DNA of 64,000 nucleotides from Cupriavidus sp. 2SB (lineage in GTDB: Bacteria > Pseudomonadota > Gammaproteobacteria > Burkholderiales > Burkholderiaceae). The position numbers were made by a program, and so were the translations under genes. The notes beneath the pieces are model-generated. The model did no database searches and had not been told where the DNA came from. It was given only the letters and a program-made list of their open reading frames with translations. Location: contig NZ_SCMX01000009.1 of the NCBI RefSeq assembly GCF_005503625.1, positions 62,001 to 126,000 on the forward strand. Reading direction: 5' to 3'. Of the stretch, positions 29,105 to 37,841 are shown piece by piece (position 1 is the stretch's first letter; every line of letters starts with the position of its first letter).

Positions 29105-29211
29105 GGCGTCGCCATTCCACATCGCGGTAACTAGACAGTAATCGGACAGGCGCCTACACACCAACCCAGCGCCGCTGCGCTATGCTTGGGGTCTGTCTCT
29201 TCCGCCGCCCC

Positions 29212-29697
29212 ATGCGCTACAAGATTCCCGAATCGGTACTGGTCGTCATTCATACGCCAGACCTGCAAGTCCTGTTGATCGAGCGTGCCGACCGGCCTGG
29301 TTTCTGGCAATCGGTCACGGGCAGCCTTGATGCCGACGACGAACCGCTGGCTGTCACGGCCGCTCGCGAGGTGGCCGAGGAAACCGGCATCGTGGCCGCG
29401 AGCTTCGAACTGACCGACTGGCACCACACGATCGACTACGAAATCTATCCGCAGTGGCGCCATCGCTACGCCTCCGGCATTGTGCGCAATACCGAGCACT
29501 GGTTTGGCTTGTGCGTGCCGGCACCGGTGCCGGTAACACTGGCGCCGCGCGAACATACCCGGTATGAGTGGCTGCCCTGGCAAACCGCTGCCGAGCGCTG
29601 TTTTTCGAGCAGCAATGCAGAGGCGGTGCGGCAACTGGCGTGGCGCACGCAGGCCGGCAAGCTTGACCGCACGCTGGAAGGCGGGGTGGCGCGATGA
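29212..29697 (+). CDS. nudB: Dihydroneopterin triphosphate diphosphatase (Nudix)
   Basis: 161-residue Nudix hydrolase expected to remove pyrophosphate from dihydroneopterin triphosphate in folate synthesis. The Nudix box G-x5-E-x7-REVxEETGI spans about residues 41-63. IPESVLVVIHTPDLQVLLIER at the start and the RHRYASGIVRNTEHWFGL segment are typical of NudB. The ATG at 29212 fits the family N-terminus. It overlaps the next gene by 4 bp (ATGA). Neighbouring aspS is a common NudB partner in betaproteobacteria. Confidence 0.93.
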   Translation: MRYKIPESVLVVIHTPDLQVLLIERADRPGFWQSVTGSLDADDEPLAVTAAREVAEETGIVAASFELTDWHHTIDYEIYPQWRHRYASGIVRNTEHWFGLCVPAPVPVTLAPREHTRYEWLPWQTAAERCFSSSNAEAVRQLAWRTQAGKLDRTLEGGVAR

Positions 29698-30449
29698 AGC
29701 TGCGCGTCGTCACCTACAACATCCACAAGGGCGTGAAGGGCTTCTCCGGCAAGCCACGCATCCAGAGCGTGCGCACTGGGCTGCAGGCCATGGACGCCGA
29801 CATCGTCTTCCTGCAGGAAGTGCAGGACCGCAATGACCGGTTGATTGCAGCCGAACTATTCGATCCCGACCACACCCAGCTCAACTACCTTGCCACGGAT
29901 GCCTACCCGCACTCGGTCTATGGACGCAACGCAGTGTATGAGCACGGCCATCATGGCAATGCGATCCTGTCGCGCCATCCGATCCTGATGTCGGAGAACC
30001 TCGATATCTCGGACCATCGCTTCGAGCAGCGCGGGCTACTGCATGCGGTGGCGGATATCAACGGGGTGGAGGCGCACCTGATCTGCGTCCATTTCGGACT
30101 GTTCGCGCGTAGCCGCGTAAGGCAGGCCAGTGCATTGGTCGAGCGCGTGCGTGCCGTGGTGCCGGACACCGCGCCGCTGGTGATCGCGGGCGACTTCAAC
30201 GACTGGAATCACCGGCTCGACGCCAAGATCTGCAATACGCTCAATGCCGTGGAGTCCGCGCACGCCAAGAACGGACGCATCCACACGTTCCCGAGCCATA
30301 TGCCGTGGTGGCAACTCGACCGCATCTACGTGCGCGGGTTTGCGATCGAGCGAACGCAGGCGCTGACCGGCCGCGAATGGGCGGAGCGCTCGGACCATGT
30401 GCCGTTGATGGCGGAACTGGCCCATCGCATGGCGATACCCGAGGCGTAG
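29694..30449 (+). CDS. Endonuclease/exonuclease/phosphatase (EEP) family protein
   Basis: 251-residue EEP-superfamily metal-dependent phosphodiesterase. Motifs are YNIHKGVKG near the start, FLQEVQDRND (catalytic Glu), CVHFGLFARSR, IAGDFNDWNHRL (Asp/Asn pair) and RSDHVPLMAEL (final Asp-His). The substrate (DNA, phospholipid or phosphoester) is unknown. Translation is coupled to nudB through an ATGA overlap. In related genomes this gene precedes clsB, which hints at a membrane-phospholipid link, but that is inference. Confidence 0.9.
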   Translation: MKLRVVTYNIHKGVKGFSGKPRIQSVRTGLQAMDADIVFLQEVQDRNDRLIAAELFDPDHTQLNYLATDAYPHSVYGRNAVYEHGHHGNAILSRHPILMSENLDISDHRFEQRGLLHAVADINGVEAHLICVHFGLFARSRVRQASALVERVRAVVPDTAPLVIAGDFNDWNHRLDAKICNTLNAVESAHAKNGRIHTFPSHMPWWQLDRIYVRGFAIERTQALTGREWAERSDHVPLMAELAHRMAIPEA

Positions 30450-30478
30450 CGCCCCGTCAGTGCGAGCCTGGTGCGAGC

Positions 30479-30991
30479 TTAGTGCGACGCCAGGTAGTCG
30501 CGAATCCAGTGATAGATCGCGTCCACGTCGCTCAGGTCGATCACGGGTAGCGTGGTCTGTGTTTCGACCTCGGCTTGCGCATCGGTGGCAACGGCCACCA
30601 CGCCGGGCACTTCGGTCCACAGGGGCGCCTTGCCGTTGGCGGGCCGATAGATTTCGAGCTTGGGGAAATCGCTCCACTTGTAGCCTTCGACCACGACGAG
30701 ATCGGTGTCTGGCGGGAGCACGGCCAGCGCCTCGCCAATCTCTGGCGAGGGTTTGTCTTCGGGGTAGTGCCGCATCAACGTCAGGTGCCGCGCGCCTACC
30801 AGTACCACGTTCTCGCAACCGCCCTGGCGCATGCGCCACGAATCCTTGCCCGGCGTGTCGGGATCGAAACCATGGTGCGTATGCTTGATGCCCGCCACGC
30901 GCAGGCCATCGGCCACGAAACGGGGAATCAGCTGGTCCAGCAGCGTGGTCTTGCCGCTGCCCGATGAACCCGTGATACCGAATACCTTCAC
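30479..30991 (-). CDS. mobB: Molybdopterin-guanine dinucleotide biosynthesis adapter protein MobB
   Basis: 170-residue P-loop GTPase of the MobB family that assists MobA in making MGD cofactor. Walker A GSSGSGKTTLL is at about 8-18, KHTHHGFDPDTPGKDSWRM is the family segment, and VVVEGYKWSDFPKLEIYR follows. It is convergent to the EEP gene and divergent from clsB. The genes for moaA, moeA and mobA are not in this window. It serves the MGD enzymes rather than the MCD-type cox enzyme. Confidence 0.95.
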   Translation of the reverse strand: MKVFGITGSSGSGKTTLLDQLIPRFVADGLRVAGIKHTHHGFDPDTPGKDSWRMRQGGCENVVLVGARHLTLMRHYPEDKPSPEIGEALAVLPPDTDLVVVEGYKWSDFPKLEIYRPANGKAPLWTEVPGVVAVATDAQAEVETQTTLPVIDLSDVDAIYHWIRDYLASH

Positions 30992-31072
30992 AATGCGTTC
31001 TCTTTTGGGCGTCAGAATGCACTGACAATAGCAGAGTTGGCACGGGCCATGTGCAGGAGCCGCCCATTGGTC

Positions 31073-31078
31073 GATAAT
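31073..31078 (+). promoter_or_regulatory. Candidate -10 box giving a leaderless clsB mRNA
   Basis: GATAAT ends 6 nt before the clsB ATG (31085), so transcription would begin at or next to the start codon. No -35 hexamer is evident at normal spacing and no ribosome site precedes the ATG. Confidence 0.4.
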
Positions 31079-31084
31079 CGAGCC

Positions 31085-32455
31085 ATGTCACGGATCTACG
31101 ATCGCGCCGAATCCGATTCGCCGAAGACGCCCCCGTCCGAAATTCCGGACGCGCCAGGGCCGCATGCCCCATCGCCGGCAGGCATTCCCACATCCGTTCA
31201 CGAGATCGGCGCCGCTGGCGCCCGGGCCAAGGCCCGGCTCATGCACTGGATGCGGCGGCGCGGCAGCCCCGTACCGGGCAACCGGGTGGATCTGCTCTGC
31301 AACGGGACAGACTTCTTCCCCGCACTGATCGAGGCCATCGAAGCCGCGCAGGTCCACGTCGTGATCGAAACCTATATCTATGCCGATGACGACATCGGTG
31401 CCCGGGTGACCGACGCGCTGGTTGCGGCGGCGCAGCGAGGCGTGGATACGCGGTTGATCGTCGATGGCTTCGGCGCCGGAGACATGCCCGTCGCGCTCGT
31501 TCAGCGCTTGCGCGACGGCGGCGTGAAGCTGGAAGTGTACGGACCGCTGCGCGGTTTCAAACTGGCGCGGCGGCATCTGCGCCGGCTGCATCGCAAGCTG
31601 GCCATCATCGACGGCAAGATGGCCTTCGTCGGCGGCATCAACATCATCGACGATCACAACCACGGCCCGATCCATCTCCCGGACCTGGGGCCACGCTTCG
31701 ACTTTGCAGTGCGCGTGCGCGGCCCGCTGGTGTCGCAGATCGCACTGGCGGCGGCGCGGCTCTGGTTCCGCATCGCACAGCGCAGGGGGCTGCGCGAGAC
31801 CGCTAGCGCGTTTTCCGAGGTCGAGACACTGGCCCGCGCGGCTCGGCACGCGCGCGGCGATATCCAGCCGGATGGGGTGGCGGCATCGCTGCTGATGCGC
31901 GACAACCTGCGCAACCGACGCACCATCGAGCGCGAATACCTCTATGCGCTGGGTGCCGCACGCCATGACGTGATTCTGGCCAACGCGTATTTCCTGCCCG
32001 GCCACAAGATGCGCCGTGCGCTCCTGGCCTGCCGCAAGCGCGGTGTGCGCGTGCGGCTGCTGTTGCAGGGCATGGTCGAGTACAAGCTGCAGCACTACGC
32101 CACGCACGCGCTCTACGCCACGCTGCTGGAAGCCGGTGTGGAAATCTACGAGTACGAAGAGAGTTTCCTGCACGCCAAGGTGGCCGTGGTGGACGATATC
32201 TGGGCGACGGTCGGATCCAGCAACATGGACCCCTTCAGCCTGCTGCTGGCGCGCGAGGCCAACGTGGCCGTTTATGACGCGGGGTTTGCGAACGAACTGC
32301 GCGAGCGGCTGGAGCGGGCCATGGCGCAACGCAGTGCGCGTGTGGTGCCCGAGGTACACGCCAGGCTGCCGCGTGTGCGGCGATTTGCCAATTGGGCGGC
32401 CTACTACGTGTTGCGTCTGGGCGTCGTGATTGCCGGGGTCACGGGGCGTTATTGA
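31085..32455 (+). CDS. clsB: Cardiolipin synthase B (phospholipase D family)
   Basis: 456-residue PLD-superfamily enzyme that makes cardiolipin from phosphatidylglycerol (and, in E. coli ClsB, PG from PE). Two HKD motifs are seen: HRKLAIIDGKMAFVGG (from about 169) and HAKVAVVDDIWATVGSSN (from about 363). No N-terminal transmembrane helices are seen, which fits ClsB rather than ClsA; a Pro-rich segment occupies residues 10-35 and a short hydrophobic C-terminus (YYVLRLGVVIAGVTG) could sit in the membrane. The chosen ATG at 31085 has a -10 box directly upstream. Confidence 0.92.
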   Translation: MSRIYDRAESDSPKTPPSEIPDAPGPHAPSPAGIPTSVHEIGAAGARAKARLMHWMRRRGSPVPGNRVDLLCNGTDFFPALIEAIEAAQVHVVIETYIYADDDIGARVTDALVAAAQRGVDTRLIVDGFGAGDMPVALVQRLRDGGVKLEVYGPLRGFKLARRHLRRLHRKLAIIDGKMAFVGGINIIDDHNHGPIHLPDLGPRFDFAVRVRGPLVSQIALAAARLWFRIAQRRGLRETASAFSEVETLARAARHARGDIQPDGVAASLLMRDNLRNRRTIEREYLYALGAARHDVILANAYFLPGHKMRRALLACRKRGVRVRLLLQGMVEYKLQHYATHALYATLLEAGVEIYEYEESFLHAKVAVVDDIWATVGSSNMDPFSLLLAREANVAVYDAGFANELRERLERAMAQRSARVVPEVHARLPRVRRFANWAAYYVLRLGVVIAGVTGRY

Positions 32456-32639
32456 AGGCATCGCGGTAACATGCTGCCCTGCCGCACACCGCGAAGAAAA
32501 CGTCGGCGTGCCGGCCCTGAATCCACGGGGTTTTCAGCAATTGCTGCATTGCGCCGCAAATTAAGCGCGCGATGCCGGGCGTTTAGAAACCCCGATCTAA
32601 TTAAAAGCTTGATGCCAGTCGGCCCCGCCAGAATAATCT

Positions 32640-32651
32640 GAACGACCGTTC
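32640..32651. promoter_or_regulatory. Inverted repeat, candidate TetR-family operator
   Basis: GAACG-AC-CGTTC lies 123 bp before the tetR ATG in a 318-bp gap (32456-32773) that otherwise shows only a CAGCAATTGCTG palindrome and AT-rich sequence. A core AACGGTCG recurs at 33426-33433 before the fadE-like gene. The pattern suits autoregulation plus control of the fatty-acid genes, but it is short. Confidence 0.4.
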
Positions 32652-32773
32652 TTTTTTGGCTTAGACTTCGTGCAATTACGATGGCTCGACGCTGTCGTGA
32701 TGCCTGCCTCAGGCAGAGTTGGGCTGAAAAAGGCAGCACCCAGGTGGGTGTTGTCGAGAACGGAGAGATAACC

Positions 32774-33412
32774 ATGCGACACCAGTCAGTTCGTCTTGAA
32801 TCCGCCGCCGCGCCCGCGCCCTTGCGCAAGGGCGAGATGACGCGCGTGGCGATTCTCGATGCCGCACTGGAACTGTCGTCCCGCGACGGGCTGGAAGGGC
32901 TGACCATCGGCCTGCTCGCGGAACGCATGCAGATGAGCAAGAGCGGCGTGTTCGCGCATTTTGGTTCGCGCGAAGACCTGCAGGTGGAAGTGGTGCGCGA
33001 GTATCACCGCCGGTTCGAGCAGGAGGTGTTCTATCCCTCGCTGCTGGAGCCGCGTGGTTTGCCTCGCCTGTGGTCGATGGTGCGTCGCTGGATGGAAAAG
33101 CGCATCCAGGAAGTGACCACGGGTTGCATCTACATCAGCGGGGCGGTCGAGTACGACGATCGCGCGGAAAGCCCGGTACGTGACGAGCTCGTCAAGAGCG
33201 TCACGATCTGGCGGGCCGCGCTGATGCGTGCGATCGACCAGGCAAGGGAAGAGGGGCACCTGCGCGCGGATTGCGATCCGCGACTGATGCTGTTCGAGAT
33301 GTACAGCCTTGAACTAGGCTTGCATCACGACGCTCGTTTCCTGCGCCTGCCGGACAGTGCCGAGCTTGCCATGGTCGCGCTCAATAAACTGATTCAGTCC
33401 TACCGAACCTGA
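32774..33412 (+). CDS. TetR/AcrR family transcriptional regulator
   Basis: 212-residue regulator. The HTH_TetR_N domain spans about 18-70 (MTRVAILDAALELSSRDG, then LTIGLLAERMQMSKSGVFAHF with the recognition helix). A TetR_C-type ligand domain follows. A GGAGAG ribosome site precedes the ATG at 32774. It is the first gene of a cluster of beta-oxidation genes on the same strand, 89 bp before an acyl-CoA dehydrogenase, so an acyl-CoA-responsive repressor of the cluster (FadR/PsrA/FadP-like role) is the simplest reading. Confidence 0.92.
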   Translation: MRHQSVRLESAAAPAPLRKGEMTRVAILDAALELSSRDGLEGLTIGLLAERMQMSKSGVFAHFGSREDLQVEVVREYHRRFEQEVFYPSLLEPRGLPRLWSMVRRWMEKRIQEVTTGCIYISGAVEYDDRAESPVRDELVKSVTIWRAALMRAIDQAREEGHLRADCDPRLMLFEMYSLELGLHHDARFLRLPDSAELAMVALNKLIQSYRT

Positions 33413-33501
33413 GCCGCCCCCGGGCAACGGTCGCAACCGCCTCTTCAAGGGGCGTGCGGCATGCGCGTGTGGCGGCATTGAAAACCTCCAAGGAGTCTTT
33501 G

Positions 33502-35289
33502 ATGGGCCAGTACACCGCACCGTTGCGCGACATGCAGTTCGTGCTCCACGAAATGCTCGGCGCCGAAGCCGAACTCAAGGCGATGCCGCAACACGCGGAC
33601 ATCGACGCGGACACCATCAACCAGGTCATCGAGGAAGCCGGCAAGTTCTGCGCCGACGTGGTGTTCCCGCTGAACCAGCCGGGCGACCGCGAAGGTTGCA
33701 CGTACGTGGGCGATGGCGTGGTGCGCGCGCCCAAGGGCTTCAAGGAAGCCTACCAGCAGTACGTGGAAGCCGGCTGGCCCGCACTGGCCTGCGATCCGGA
33801 ATACGGCGGCCAGGGCCTGCCCATCATCATCAACAACGCGCTGTACGAGATGCTGAACTCGGCAGGCCAGGCGTGGACGATGTACCCGGGTCTCTCGCAC
33901 GGCGCGTATGAAGCGCTGCATGCGCACGGCACGCCGGAACTCAAGCAGACCTACCTGACCAAGCTGGTATCCGGTGTGTGGACGGGCACGATGTGCCTGA
34001 CCGAACCGCATTGCGGCACGGACCTCGGCATGTTGCGCTCGAAGGCCGAGCCGCAGGCCGATGGCTCGTACGCCATCTCGGGCACCAAGATCTTCATCTC
34101 GGCAGGCGAACACGACCTGGCCGAGAACATCATCCACCTGGTGCTGGCCCGTCTGCCGGACGCGCCGCAAGGCACCAAGGGCATCTCGCTGTTCGTCGTG
34201 CCGAAGTTCATCCCCGATGCCAGCGGCAATCCGGGCGAGCGCAACGGTATCAAGTGCGGCTCGATCGAACACAAGATGGGCATCCACGGCAACGCTACTT
34301 GCGTGATGAACCTGGATGGCGCGCGCGGCTGGCTGGTGGGCGAGGCCAACAAGGGCCTGAACGCGATGTTCGTGATGATGAACGCCGCACGCCTGGGCGT
34401 GGGCGCGCAGGGCTTGGGCCTGACCGAAGTGGCCTACCAGAACTCGCTGGCCTACGCGAAGGACCGCCTGCAGATGCGCGCGTTGACGGGCCCGAAGGCG
34501 CCGGACAAGGCCGCCGACCCGATCATCGTTCACCCGGACGTGCGTCGCATGCTGCTGACGCAGAAAGCGTATGCCGAAGGTGGCCGCGCGTTCAGCTACT
34601 GGACCGCGCTGCAGATCGACCGCGAACTGTCGCACCCCGATGCCGCCGTGCGCAAGGAAGCTGGTGACCTCGTGGCGCTGCTGACCCCGGTCATCAAGGC
34701 CTTCCTGACCGACAATGCATTCACGTCGACGAACGAAGGCATGCAGATCTTCGGCGGCCACGGCTACATCTCCGAGTGGGGCATGGAGCAGTACGTGCGC
34801 GATGCCCGCATCAACATGATCTACGAAGGCACCAACACGATCCAGGCACTGGATCTGCTGGGCCGCAAGATCCTGGGCGACATGGGCGCCAAGATGAAGG
34901 TGTTCGGCAAGATCGTGCAGCAGTTCGTGGAAGAGGAAGGCACGAATGAAGCCATGCAGGAGTTTGTGAACCCGCTGGCCGACATCGGCGACAAGGTGCA
35001 GAAGCTGACCATGGAAATCGGCATGAAGGCCATGGGCAACCCTGACGAAGTGGGCGCCGCAGCCGTGCCGTACCTGCGCGTGGTGGGTCACCTGGTCTTT
35101 GCCTACTTCTGGGCCCGCATGGCCAAGATCGCGCTGGAGAAGCAAGACAGCGGCGACAAGTTCTACGTGACCAAGCTGGCCACGGCACGCTTCTACTTTG
35201 CCAAGCTGCTGCCCGAAACCGCCGGCGAAATCCGCAAGGCCCGCGCCGGTTCGGCCACGCTGATGGCGCTGGACGCGGATTTGTTCTAA
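33502..35289 (+). CDS. Acyl-CoA dehydrogenase (FadE-like, about 600 residues)
   Basis: 595-residue FAD-dependent acyl-CoA dehydrogenase for the first step of beta-oxidation. Signatures are the MCLTEPHCGTDLG flavin segment near 155, an IFISAGEHD strand, the middle-domain GKLMGIHG-like KMGIHGNATC, and the C-terminal QIFGGHGYISEWGMEQYVRDARINMIYEGTN split across about 415-445, where the catalytic Glu sits (YEGTN). The extra C-terminal domain and length place it in the large MmgC/FadE5-like group. AAGGAG precedes the ATG at 33502. Confidence 0.95.
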   Translation: MGQYTAPLRDMQFVLHEMLGAEAELKAMPQHADIDADTINQVIEEAGKFCADVVFPLNQPGDREGCTYVGDGVVRAPKGFKEAYQQYVEAGWPALACDPEYGGQGLPIIINNALYEMLNSAGQAWTMYPGLSHGAYEALHAHGTPELKQTYLTKLVSGVWTGTMCLTEPHCGTDLGMLRSKAEPQADGSYAISGTKIFISAGEHDLAENIIHLVLARLPDAPQGTKGISLFVVPKFIPDASGNPGERNGIKCGSIEHKMGIHGNATCVMNLDGARGWLVGEANKGLNAMFVMMNAARLGVGAQGLGLTEVAYQNSLAYAKDRLQMRALTGPKAPDKAADPIIVHPDVRRMLLTQKAYAEGGRAFSYWTALQIDRELSHPDAAVRKEAGDLVALLTPVIKAFLTDNAFTSTNEGMQIFGGHGYISEWGMEQYVRDARINMIYEGTNTIQALDLLGRKILGDMGAKMKVFGKIVQQFVEEEGTNEAMQEFVNPLADIGDKVQKLTMEIGMKAMGNPDEVGAAAVPYLRVVGHLVFAYFWARMAKIALEKQDSGDKFYVTKLATARFYFAKLLPETAGEIRKARAGSATLMALDADLF

Positions 35290-35315
35290 GACGTTTCTTC
35301 TCCTGACGGTTTGCT

Positions 35316-35342
35316 CCCCTCTCCCGCAAGGCGGGAGAGGGG
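35316..35342. repeat. GC-rich palindromic repeat, copy 6
   Basis: CCCCTCTCCCGC, AAG, GCGGGAGAGGGG between the acyl-CoA dehydrogenase and the fusion-protein genes, inside an apparent operon. It might stabilise or terminate part of the upstream message. Confidence 0.85.
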
Positions 35343-35391
35343 AATAACGCGACTCTCTCCTCAAAACGCTCACGATACCCAAGGAGCGCGC

Positions 35392-37818
35392 ATGTCCAAT
35401 TTCATCGTCAAGAAGGTTGCCGTACTCGGCGCCGGCGTCATGGGTGCACAGATTGCGGCCCACCTCGTCAACGCCCGCGTGCCCGTGGTGCTGTTCGACC
35501 TGCCCGCGAAGGAAGGCCCGAAGAGTGGCATTGCCCTTCGCGCCATCGAGAATCTCAAGAAGCTGTCGCCGGCACCGCTCGGCATCAAGGACGAAGCGGG
35601 CCTGATCCGCGCGGCCAACTACGAAGACGACGTCGAACTGCTCAAGGAATGCGATGTGGTGATCGAAGCGATCGCCGAGCGCATGGACTGGAAGCACGAC
35701 CTCTACAAGAAGGTAGCGCCGCATCTGGCACCGCACGCGATCTTCGCGACCAATACGTCGGGTTTGTCGATCACGTCGCTGTCCGATGGCTTCGATGCGG
35801 AACTGAAGTCGCGCTTCTGCGGTGTGCACTTCTTCAACCCGCCGCGCTACATGCATCTGGTGGAACTGATCCCGACTGCGACGACGCAGCCCGCGATCCT
35901 GGACCGCCTGGAATCGTTCCTGACCACCACGCTCGGCAAGGGTGTGGTGCGTGCCAAGGACACGCCCAACTTCATCGCCAACCGCGTGGGGATCTTCTCG
36001 ATCCTGGCCGTGTTTGCCGAAGCCGAAAAGTTCGGCATTCCGTTCGATATCGTCGATGACCTGACCGGCACCAAGCTGGGCCGTGCCAAGTCCGCCACGT
36101 TCCGCACCGCCGACGTGGTGGGCCTGGACACGATGGCGCACGTCATCAAGACGATGCAGGATGGCCTGGGCGGCGATCCGTTTGCCTCCGTGTACAAGAC
36201 GCCGGCCGTGCTAAAGGGGCTGGTCGATGCGGGCGCGCTGGGCCAGAAGACTGGCGCGGGTTTCTACAAGAAGGATGGCAAGGCCATCAAGGTGCTCGAC
36301 GCCAAGACCGGCCAGTATGTGGAATCGGGCAAGAAGGCCGACGAGATCGTCGTGCGCATGCTCAAGAAGGAACCGGCCGAGCGCATCAAGCTGCTTCGCG
36401 AATCCACCAATCCGCAGGCGCAGTTCCTGTGGAGCGTGTTCCGCGATGTGTTCCAGTACATCGCCGTCTACCTCGAACAGATCGCCGGTTCGGCCGCCGA
36501 TGTGGACCTGGCGATTCGCTGGGGCTTCGGCTGGAACTCGGGTCCGTTCGAAGACTGGCAGGCTGCCGGCTGGAAGCAGGTGGCGCAGTGGGTCAAGGAA
36601 GATATCGAAGCCGGCAAGGCACTCGCTAACGTGCCGCTGCCCGCATGGGTATTCGATGGTGCCGTCGCCGACAACGGCGGTGTGCACGGTGCGCAAGGTT
36701 CGTGGTCGCCGGCGACGAGCAGCTTCGTCAAGCGCGCCGCGCTGCCCGTGTACGAGCGCCAGGTGTTCCGTGCCGCGCTCAAGGGCACGGACGCCGCAGA
36801 TCCGCGCAAGTCGGGCAAGACGATCGAAGAGAACGACGGTGCGCGTATCTGGACCAGCGATGGTGCCGACGATGTGCTGATCATCTCGTTCAAGAGCAAG
36901 ATGAACACGATTGGCCCGGATGTGCTCGACTCGCTCGTGCGCGCCGTGGAACTGGCCGAAGCCGAATACAAGGGTCTGGTCGTGTGGCAGCCCACGTCGC
37001 TGCAGCTCGGCGCACCCGGTGGTCCGTTCTCGGCCGGTGCCAATCTGGAATCGGCCATGCCGCAATTCATGATGGGCGGTGCCAAGGGCATCGAACCGTT
37101 CGTGAAGAAATTCCAGGACACGCTGATGCGCGTGAAGTACGCGGCAGTGCCGGTGATTCCGGCGGTGTCGGGCATCGCGCTCGGCGGCGGCTGCGAACTG
37201 ATGCTGCATTCGGCCAAGCGCGTGGTGGCGCTGGAAAGCTATGTCGGCCTGGTGGAAGTGGGCGTGGGTCTGGTGCCGGCCGGTGGTGGCCTCAAGGAAG
37301 CCGCGATTGCCGCGGCCAAGGCTGCGCAGGCAGCTGGCAGCACGAACTACCTGAACTTCCTGACCAACCGCTTCCAGGCGGCGGCGATGGCCAAGGTCTC
37401 GACCTCGGCGCTGGACGCGCAGAAGATCGGCTACGTGCAGCCCACGGACACCATCGTCTACAACGTGCACGAACTGCTGTACGTGGCACAGAGCGAAGTG
37501 CGCGCAATGGCTAACGCCGGTTATCGTGCGCCGCTGCCGGGCCAGTTGATTCCGGTGGCGGGCCGTTCGGGCATCGCCACGATCAAGGCATCGCTGGTGA
37601 ACATGCGCGACGGCAACTTCATCTCGGCGCACGATTTCACGATCGCCTCGCGCATCGCGGAAGTGGTGTGCGGCGGTGATGTGGAGGCGGGCTCGCTGGT
37701 GAGCGAAGAGTGGCTGCTGGCGCTGGAACGCAAGGCCTTCATCGACCTGCTGGGCACGGGCAAGACGCAGGAGCGCGTCATGGGCATGCTGCAGACCGGC
37801 AAGCCAGTGCGCAACTAA
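35392..37818 (+). CDS. 3-hydroxyacyl-CoA dehydrogenase / enoyl-CoA hydratase fusion (FadN-like)
   Basis: 808-residue bifunctional beta-oxidation enzyme. The NAD-binding dehydrogenase comes first (VLGAGVMGAQIAAHL at 9-23; FCGVHFFNPPRYMHLVE), then a dehydrogenase C domain with GQKTGAGFYKKDG, and a crotonase domain at the C-terminal end (AGANLESAMPQ, IALGGGCELMLHS). This order is that of Bacillus FadN, the reverse of E. coli FadB. AAGGAG precedes the ATG at 35392 and fixes it. The thiolase gene follows 23 bp downstream. Confidence 0.95.
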   Translation: MSNFIVKKVAVLGAGVMGAQIAAHLVNARVPVVLFDLPAKEGPKSGIALRAIENLKKLSPAPLGIKDEAGLIRAANYEDDVELLKECDVVIEAIAERMDWKHDLYKKVAPHLAPHAIFATNTSGLSITSLSDGFDAELKSRFCGVHFFNPPRYMHLVELIPTATTQPAILDRLESFLTTTLGKGVVRAKDTPNFIANRVGIFSILAVFAEAEKFGIPFDIVDDLTGTKLGRAKSATFRTADVVGLDTMAHVIKTMQDGLGGDPFASVYKTPAVLKGLVDAGALGQKTGAGFYKKDGKAIKVLDAKTGQYVESGKKADEIVVRMLKKEPAERIKLLRESTNPQAQFLWSVFRDVFQYIAVYLEQIAGSAADVDLAIRWGFGWNSGPFEDWQAAGWKQVAQWVKEDIEAGKALANVPLPAWVFDGAVADNGGVHGAQGSWSPATSSFVKRAALPVYERQVFRAALKGTDAADPRKSGKTIEENDGARIWTSDGADDVLIISFKSKMNTIGPDVLDSLVRAVELAEAEYKGLVVWQPTSLQLGAPGGPFSAGANLESAMPQFMMGGAKGIEPFVKKFQDTLMRVKYAAVPVIPAVSGIALGGGCELMLHSAKRVVALESYVGLVEVGVGLVPAGGGLKEAAIAAAKAAQAAGSTNYLNFLTNRFQAAAMAKVSTSALDAQKIGYVQPTDTIVYNVHELLYVAQSEVRAMANAGYRAPLPGQLIPVAGRSGIATIKASLVNMRDGNFISAHDFTIASRIAEVVCGGDVEAGSLVSEEWLLALERKAFIDLLGTGKTQERVMGMLQTGKPVRN

Positions 37819-37841
37819 TCCGCCAACGAGGAACCGACATC

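Noticed and set aside
31037-31055. TGGCACG-GGCC near clsB as a second sigma-54 promoter
   Set aside because: The -12 element TTGC is missing at the required spacing, so it does not meet the GG-N10-GC rule.
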